From assembly GCA_916700875.1 (NCBI GenBank), contig CAKAKS010000072.1, positions 40,913,464 through 40,977,463 on the forward strand: a stretch of DNA of 64,000 bases, in the 5' to 3' direction. Positions within the stretch are counted from its first letter, which is position 1; the number at the start of each line of letters is the position of its first letter. Below are positions 58,401-64,000 of this stretch, piece by piece. The translations under genes and the position numbers were made by a program. The stretch is from Sebastes aleutianus. Its lineage: Eukaryota > Chordata > Actinopteri > Perciformes > Sebastidae. The notes below the pieces were generated by a model, which was not told the origin of the DNA, searched no databases, and saw nothing but the letters and a program-made list of their open reading frames with translations.

Positions 58401-58640
58401 TTGTTGTTAAGTAAACGGGTGTTGAGGAGGGCAAAGTTGGATGAGTGGGAGGGTGGTGTGATGGGGGCACGCTGGAGAGGTTTGAGGTTGGCCAGGTTCA
58501 CAGTGCGGCGGGGTCCACTCTACTCCAACATCGGGCCGGCTCCGCTCCACAGGAGGAAGAGGAGGAGGAGGAGGATGGTGATGGTGTTGAATACACTGCT
58601 ATCAAAGCTGACAGTGCCAGTAGTGCCCCGGGGTGAGCAG
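55425..58640 (-). mobile_element. L2-clade LINE, nearly full length, two in-frame stops
   Basis: The minus strand has one reading frame from 58501 to 55352, broken only by TAA at 56786-56788 and TAG at 56225-56227. Endonuclease motifs are LLTETWQQPNDFF, RGGGLAVLF and LLLGDFNIHMDSP. Reverse-transcriptase motifs are NHYRPISNLPFLSKTLERLV, QGVPQGSVLGPLLF and YADDTQIYLS. The 3' tail is (AAT)n next to acttatatagcgctttt, as in fish L2 elements. The 5' end near 58.6 kb is approximate. Confidence 0.88.
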
Positions 58641-59851
58641 CACATTTTAATCTCTATCTGATTTTAAAAAATATACTTTGGGTTAGAAACGGTTTGTTTT
58701 TCCCCTCACAGAACAAGATGTGAAGAAGACGGGGAGGATTCATTTGCGCTGTACAGCACAGTCAACAGATGAACACAGCATGGAGCTGTGGTTCGTTATT
58801 TATTCATGGATTATTTTCTATGCACCTCGTTTAAGCAGAAAGCCACACTGAGGGTAGAAATACTCTTCAGTCTCCAGGACTGAACTGCAGCATCAAGGCA
58901 ACCATGAAAAATAAAAACACATGGGGTTTGTAAAGACTTTTTGTTTCGTACAAATTACAAAAAATAAACATATTTTCTCACTTACGCCGGCTGGTATCTA
59001 ACCATGGAGATGGATTTTATTGGTCCACCTGCATCACCAAATACTACGAGAGTTTTTCCTTTGTTTTTGTAGTTTGGGTGAACTGAGCCTTTAACTGCCA
59101 CAACAATATATCAGCATGCTACAGTACACAATTAATGTATATTAAAAGGATGAAATATGAATAAAATACAGTCAATGTTTGTGTTGCATTTGTCAGACGT
59201 CTGTTTATTTTACCCGATTTAACACTCAAGTTCTTTATTGTTATATATGCACAACAATTACTGAAAAGCAATGAAAAGAGAAAAAGGTTGTAATATTATG
59301 AGAATAAAGTCAGAAGTTTAGGAGAAAAATGTCGTAGTATTATGAGAATAAAGTCAGCAGCCGCAGGTCGTCTGTCCTACGTCTTGTTTAAGGATGGAGA
59401 GAAAATGATCCACGAGACCTCAGAGGTCAGATTTATCCAGAATCATCTGGTGCTTTGAAAGGACCTAAGGATTACCAGTCTCCTTCAGTATGTGAGTCAA
59501 CTCCTCTGTATCACTGTGCTAATTGATAAACTTCTTTTACTACTACATTTAGATATGGGCATCCATTCAAACACCCAGTTTCAGTGAGAAAACTCCCACT
59601 TGTTTCCAAGTTTAAACAGGTTGTTTTCTTCTCCAATCAGACAGTTACTGACTTCATGCATACTGATAATGATAAGAGGAAGGAAGTCGGTCCAATTTAA
59701 AAGCCTAACTTCTCACTTCTACTTAATGTGCCGACCGCAGAGGAACATTATCTTTAAAGACGAAAGTGCATATTTGTTTATTGATATTATTGATATTTTC
59801 TTGCAGACAAGAGTTACCTGCTGATGTGTTTTATTTTCTCTGAAGTTGCAG
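58641..59851. other. no gene recognised upstream of the second leader exon
   Basis: Contains a short fragment with gagaataaagtcag at 59285-59355, related to the 19478 element. The last 250 bases (59600-59851) resemble those upstream of the first leader exon (ctttaaagacga, then the acceptor), so they were duplicated with it. Confidence 0.5.
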
Positions 59852-62800
59852 AGAGACGAGAGGAGCAGCTATGAGTTTAACAGCAGCAGCGAGTGGATTT
59901 GTTATCTTCCTTCTCTCTGTGCCAGGTACTGTACCTATATCTACATTTACACTTTAGGCCACACTTATTCAGAGCAAGCTACACACTGTTTTAAGAAAAT
60001 TATTTGTGATTATTATTATCCGTTTTTGAAACAGTCTTAACTTCCTCTAAACTGTGAGTGCAATAGTCACAACTGTTTGATGGGACATCACAACTCTATT
60101 GCATGTTTGCAAAAGGTAGTAACTAGGGATGCACCGATACCGATACCAGTATCGGGTATCGGGTCCGATACTGTGCTCATGTACTCGTACTCGCAAAACA
60201 GCTCCGATACCATTTTACGGTGGTGCACCCGACCCCGCTTAGACTTAAGTTAGACTCCTTGGTCTGTGTTTCAAGACGGGTCGGGTGGGTTGCCGACATC
60301 GTCGCAGACCCCTGGCACCTTTTACATGGGCCGAGCCCAGATCTGGCGGCACGACGCGGTTTGGGCGCACTAAGGACAGTCCGCTCCGGTCGACGGTCAC
60401 ACCGGGAGCAGGAGGGCCTCCCCGGCGGGTAGAGAGGGCGCAGCGAGCCCTTTGTCCTTTGTCCCTTTTGTCCACAGCGAGGTCTGGGCGGGGAGCGCTG
60501 TAAAGCTGCGGCCGCGAGCCACCTTCGCCCCGAGCCTTTCCAAGCCAACCTAGAGCCGGTCGCGGCACACCGCCTCGTATGCGGGACTCCCCAGCCTGCC
60601 GTGTTTCGCTCACACCCTCCAGCTGGCTGTTAACGAGGGTCTTTAGGCACAGAGAAGTACTCGTATCGGTACTCAGTATCGGAGAGTACTCAAATGTAAG
60701 TACTTGTACTCGGTCTGAAAAAAAGTGGTATCGGTGCATCCCTAGTAGTAACTCACCCAAAACACTTCATTCATGCTTCTAAACCAGTTATTGTGTCACA
60801 TGTTTTTTCACTACGTCAACCCTGGAAATGTTTCTGATATATAAATCTCTGTTTTGTTCTACTTCCTGTTGACACATCAGTTTAGATCAGTAAGACGTGT
60901 GCAGGTGGTTATTGGACTGACTCTTTTGCACACGTGCTAAAACACGTGCAATTAGCTTGAACAAATGAGGATTTCTATTGAGCCAGAAAAACTGTAACTG
61001 TATAAGTGGAGCTGTTACTGGCTCATCTAAAGGATTCGGTAACTTAAATCTATAAATGTATGTATGTACATCCTTTTTTAGAGAACAGGATAACGTCTAC
61101 CAAGAACTGAAAATTAGGAACCAAACCTCGTTAAATCATTTAGTTACTTGCAGACGTCGCTGTGGTGTTTCGCTTCTCTGTATGTTTATCAGTAATCTGC
61201 TTCAGTTATCTAAATACACTGCTCAGCAACACCTGATCATCACAGTATAACACCGTCATCAGTTAAACTTCAGGGATATCAATCTGTCCGTTTAGGAAGC
61301 ACAAGTGATTGTGAATCACTTTCAGCTGATTTGGTGCAAATGAAAGTGACAACAATGGAGAGGCAACAGCAAGACAACCCCCAAAAAGGGAATGGTTCTG
61401 CATGTGGTTCGGCATCGACCCAGAAGCAGGACCGCTATCTGCTCCTGTGTGCGAGGAGGAACAGGAGGAGCACTGCCAGAGCCCTACAAAATGACCTCCA
61501 GCAGAAACAGACTCCATGAGGGAGGCATGAGGGCCCGACGTCCTCCAGTGGGACCTGTGCTCACAGCCCAGCACCGTGCAGCTCGATCGGCACTCGCCAA
61601 ACAACACCAGAATTGGCAGGTCCACCATTGGCGCCCCGTTCTCTTCACAGATGAGAGCAGGTTCATGCTGAGCACATGACAGGCGTGAAAGAGTCTGGAG
61701 ACGCCGTGGTGAACGTTATGCTGCCTGCAACATCATCCAGCATGACCGGTTTGGCGGTGGGCCAGTGATGGTCTGGGGAGGCATACTGTATCCTTGGATG
61801 GTCGCAAAGACCTCCATGTCATAGCCAACGGTACCCTGACTGCTGTTATGTACCAGGATGAACTCCTCAGAGCAACTGTCAAACCTTACCCTGATGCAGC
61901 GGGCCCTGGGTTCCTCCCGGTGCAGCGAGCCCTGGGTTCCTCCCGGTGCAGCGGGCCCTGGGTTCCCCCTGGTGCAGCGGGCCCTGGGTTCCTCCTGGTG
62001 CAGCGGGCCCTGGGTTCCCCCTGGTGCAGCGGGCCATGGGTTCCTCCCGGTGCAGCGGGCCCTGGGTTCCTCCCGGTGCAGAGGGTCCTGGGTTCCTCCT
62101 GGTGCAGCGGGCCCTGGGTTCCTCCTGGTGCAGCGGGCCCTGGGTTCCCCCTGGTGCAGCGGGCCATGGGTTCCTCCCGGTGCAGCGGGCCCTGGGTTCC
62201 TCCTGGTGCAGCGGGTCCTGGAAACCTAGAAACACAAACTGACAGATAAACAGATTTATCGGTTTGCAGCTGCTCAGACTCAAACTAGCATGAGAGCGCC
62301 TGCAGCTTGGAGGATGACCTTTGACCTGCAGCTTGGAGGATGACCTTTGACCTGCAGCTTCTACTACAGTCAGACGTCATATTCCCATTTTACCAACAAC
62401 CTTATTTTTTCTAACTTTGAGCTAGGGATGTTAACAATTAACCGTTTAACCATTAACGTTCATTAAGCATTTTAACCGATTAACGCTATCGGTTGAAACG
62501 GTTAAAAGAAATGTTGATAATTAATTAACGACTCAGAGGAACGTCTCGTCTCTTTAAGGAGAAAAGCTGGTCCACCTTAACAGTCCGCCTTAAGAGCTCT
62601 GGTCTCTCCAGCTCGCTTGAGCGGAGCGGAGGAGTTGTAGTTTCGTAGCATTTATTCACCGACAAATAAACTGTACACACACTGCTACACCTACGTTCAC
62701 AGCTAGAACGCCACCAACAACCTCACACACACCGTCAACATACACACAGACACTCGTTAAAGTTACGTCGCGCTGACAGACTCTATGTGTGTGGTGGCGG

Positions 62801-64000
62801 CGGCAAACACGAAGCCTCCGGCAATGCTAGAGCTGCTAACGTAGCACAAACACACACACTGTTTGCGGGCAATCGTTATCTTTACACCGGGCAGACATAC
62901 AGCTGACAACCTGCTAAACTAAACTAAATGTGCGGTGGAGACTTTTACTGGGAAAGTGGCTGCGTGTCCGCGACACTACACGCAGCATCGTGGCTGCTAA
63001 GTTAACGCTCCCAGACGCTGAACTGGAGACTCAGTTGTCTGTTGTGCTCCTGCAGCTGGCGCGAGGCACAAATCTGGTCGGTTAACGGTTAATAATCGGT
63101 TAACGAGGGTCGGTTATCGGTTAAGAAATTTTTTTTAAATTAGCATCCCTACTTTGAGCACAAAACTAAGTTATTTGTCAAAAGAATTTTGGCAAATAGT
63201 GTGGCTAATCAACTTAGTCAGGAAATGACTCAAATAAATATGAAATATCATAGAAATGCCAAAATACACTGGAGGGGGGCTTTAATTCTCTGCTCAGGTA
63301 GACATTACTCCTCTGTATCTTTACATAATCAATAGTTGTTTGGTGCTATATTAATGCTCTGGATATTGAATTTAGCACCTTTAAAGCTGCAGTAAGATTC
63401 ACAGGTCCAATGTATTCCTGATCACTAAGCAAACACTTTGTCTTCGGACCTCTCCAAGCCTGTGTTCACCGTGGCTTTATGCAGAAATAACAGTTTCAAA
63501 GTGCATAAAACATAAGTGACCGTAGAGAGAAACATTCCCCCAGTAGCCTGTTGACGTCAGACATCTTTGTCTTTGCAGTGAGAAGTTTTAAAGCCGAGTA
63601 GTTTTGGTAAATGTATTTCAGTCATCCAGCAGGTTTCCATATTGAAGAACCTCCATGTTCCGAGTCTGATTGTGGTTCCTGATGTGCTCTGTGTTACAGT
63701 GATACAGGGTCAGGAGGATGGCTGGGGAGTGACTTACACTTCTACTGAGATCTGTGCCTTTAAGGGATCAACAGTGAACATACACTGCAGCTACACATAC
63801 CCATCCAAAGGAAATGACCGTGATACTAGAGTTAAGAGAACATTCTGGTTTACTAAAGATGATGTGGATCTGAGAACGGACCGGGCGTATTCACGTCGTG
63901 TGCAGCATCGCTGTGAAAACAACGACTGCACTCTGAGAATCACAGACCTGAGAGAGAGCGACTCAGCTGAGTACAAGTTCAGGTTCATAACAAACCAACC
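59852..64000 (+). CDS. CD22/Siglec-like Ig receptor, leader and V-set exons (3' end outside window)
   Basis: The leader exon is 59852-59925, with ATG at 59871 encoding MSLTAAASGFVIFLLSVPG and ending phase 1 at a GTACTG donor. The V-set exon starts at 63700 after gttacag and runs past the window: VIQGQDGWGVTYTSTEIC, then STVNIHCSYTYP, RTFWFTKDDVDLRTDRAYS, CENNDCTLRITDLRESDS and AEYKFRFITN. Teleost genome annotations usually call such proteins B-cell receptor CD22-like or Siglec-like. They are type I membrane receptors presumed to regulate leukocytes. As in that family, the usual DxxxYxC end of the V domain reads AEYKF. The 3.8-kb intron holds two hAT-like elements and a Tc1 copy. Confidence 0.8.
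60116..60752. mobile_element. hAT-like non-autonomous element (TAGGGATGCACCGATACC) with 8-bp TSD
   Basis: The element 60124-60744 has TIRs TAGGGATGCACCGATACC and GGTATCGGTGCATCCCTA, flanked by perfect 8-bp duplications GTAGTAAC (60116-60123 and 60745-60752). TSD length and TAGGG ends fit hAT. Subterminal gtactcgtactcg and agtactcgtatcgg repeats are present. The centre is 28S-derived sequence. No transposase. Confidence 0.85.
60250..60574 (-). pseudogene. 28S rRNA fragment (D2 expansion region) inside a transposon
   Basis: Read on the minus strand it matches eukaryotic 28S rRNA: cacccgacccgtcttgaaac, then accaaggagtctaac, with gcggactgtccttagtgcgc and gaccggctctaggttggctt upstream, in the native order. 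I recognise this as the D2 region and the conserved block after it. It is a partial, insertion-borne copy and cannot be a working rRNA gene. Confidence 0.85.
61215..61900 (+). mobile_element. Tc1/mariner transposon, 5' part with broken transposase
   Basis: Starts tacactgctcagcaacacc, the typical left end of this fish Tc1 family. Transposase pieces in order are QDRYLLLCARRNRRSTARAL, GGMRARRPPVGPVLTAQHRA, RPVLFTDESRF, HDRFGGGPVMVWGG, DLHVIANGTLTAVMYQDELL. The N-terminal part and segments in between are deleted. The sequence runs into a 26-bp array and the rest of the transposase, including the later catalytic residues, is absent. Confidence 0.85.
61898..62224 (+). repeat. 26-bp minisatellite grown from transposase sequence
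   Basis: About 12 units of gggccctgggttcctcctgg plus tgcagc. The first unit continues the Tc1 reading frame at the peptide GPGFL-VQ that precedes the catalytic DNARPH block in intact relatives. 26 is not a multiple of 3, and all frames stay open on both strands, giving several spurious open frames. Confidence 0.9.
62285..62360. repeat. short tandem: gcctgcagcttggaggatga type, 2-3 units
   Basis: cagcttggaggatgaccttt occurs twice with cctgcagctt following, a 32-base near-perfect duplication. Confidence 0.8.
62415..63159. mobile_element. hAT-like MITE (TAGGGATGTTAACAATTAACC) with 8-bp TSD
   Basis: Element 62423-63151, ends TAGGGATG and CATCCCTA, flanked by perfect duplications CTTTGAGC (62415-62422 and 63152-63159). 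Subterminal ggttaacggttaa repeats. Interior GC-rich with no coding sequence. Diverged or truncated relatives at 10651, 28966 and 42612. Confidence 0.88.
63160..63699. other. intron before the V-set exon, nothing else recognised
   Basis: Unique-looking intronic sequence ending at the acceptor gttacag at 63693-63699. Confidence 0.5.
63700..64000 (+). CDS. V-set immunoglobulin exon, cut by the window edge
   Basis: Open in one frame for its full visible 301 bases. B-strand Cys in VNIHCSY, CENNDC pair before the F strand, and FWF in the C strand. Joins the leader exon in phase 1 (G+TG, Val). Confidence 0.85.

Noticed and set aside
60177..60760. Several 65-171 codon frames on both strands
   Set aside because: They lie on the 28S rRNA-derived core of a transposon; GC-rich rRNA readily gives spurious frames.
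61794..62283. Collagen-like Gly-Pro frames on both strands
   Set aside because: Produced by the 26-bp array in a dead Tc1 copy; repeat artefacts.
1..64000. tRNA, snRNA and microRNA genes
   Set aside because: No cloverleaf with A and B box motifs, Sm site or recognisable precursor hairpin was seen by eye; a covariance-model scan would be the decisive test.
1..64000. Endogenous retrovirus or LTR element
   Set aside because: No paired long terminal repeats, gag, protease, integrase or envelope-like frames were recognised; the reverse transcriptases present are of the LINE type.

Overview
The window is vertebrate nuclear DNA, almost certainly from a spiny-rayed teleost fish. Genes are split into small exons with GT/AG junctions. 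There is a fish-type FISNA-NACHT-LRR-B30.2 innate immune receptor, the start of a fish CD22/Siglec-like immunoglobulin receptor, an L2-clade LINE, a Tc1 transposon, many short inverted-repeat (MITE-like) elements and many tandem arrays. There are no prokaryotic genes and no viral genes. Exon boundaries were derived by hand from splice signals, reading phase and recalled family protein sequence; no alignment was run.

Layout. (1) 142-8335, + strand: the last nine exons of a PACS-family sorting protein (pacs2-like), whose 5' part lies left of the window. (2) 13064-31050, - strand: a complete coding region for an SLC8/NCX sodium-calcium exchanger with the alternative-splicing block intact (mutually exclusive exons A and B, microexons C, D and E, exon F). 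A GC-rich candidate first exon lies near 35.7-36.0 kb. The PACS gene and the exchanger converge tail to tail. (3) 39889-48453, - strand: an NLR immune receptor with an N-terminal exon, one large FISNA-NACHT exon, two 174-nt LRR exons, a 47-nt linker exon and a PRY-SPRY exon. The N-terminal exon has a frame break. (4) 49121-51995: a 575-unit pentanucleotide array. (5) 53.0-58.6 kb: two LINE remnants, the larger nearly intact. (6) 54702-54775 and 59852-64000, + strand: two near-identical leader exons of CD22-like receptors. Only the second is followed by a V-set exon (63700 to the window edge). The intron between holds a hAT-like element carrying a piece of 28S rRNA, a Tc1 copy turned into a minisatellite, and a second hAT-like MITE with perfect 8-bp target duplications.

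The genes do not form one pathway. PACS (membrane traffic) and NCX (calcium extrusion) are housekeeping or neural genes. The right half is an immune neighbourhood (NLR plus Siglec-like receptor) rich in repeats, as is common for expanding fish immune families. The most unusual content is in the repeats: a 28S D2-region fragment carried by a transposon, a transposase codon stretch amplified into an array, and a long satellite that never loses its 5-bp register.
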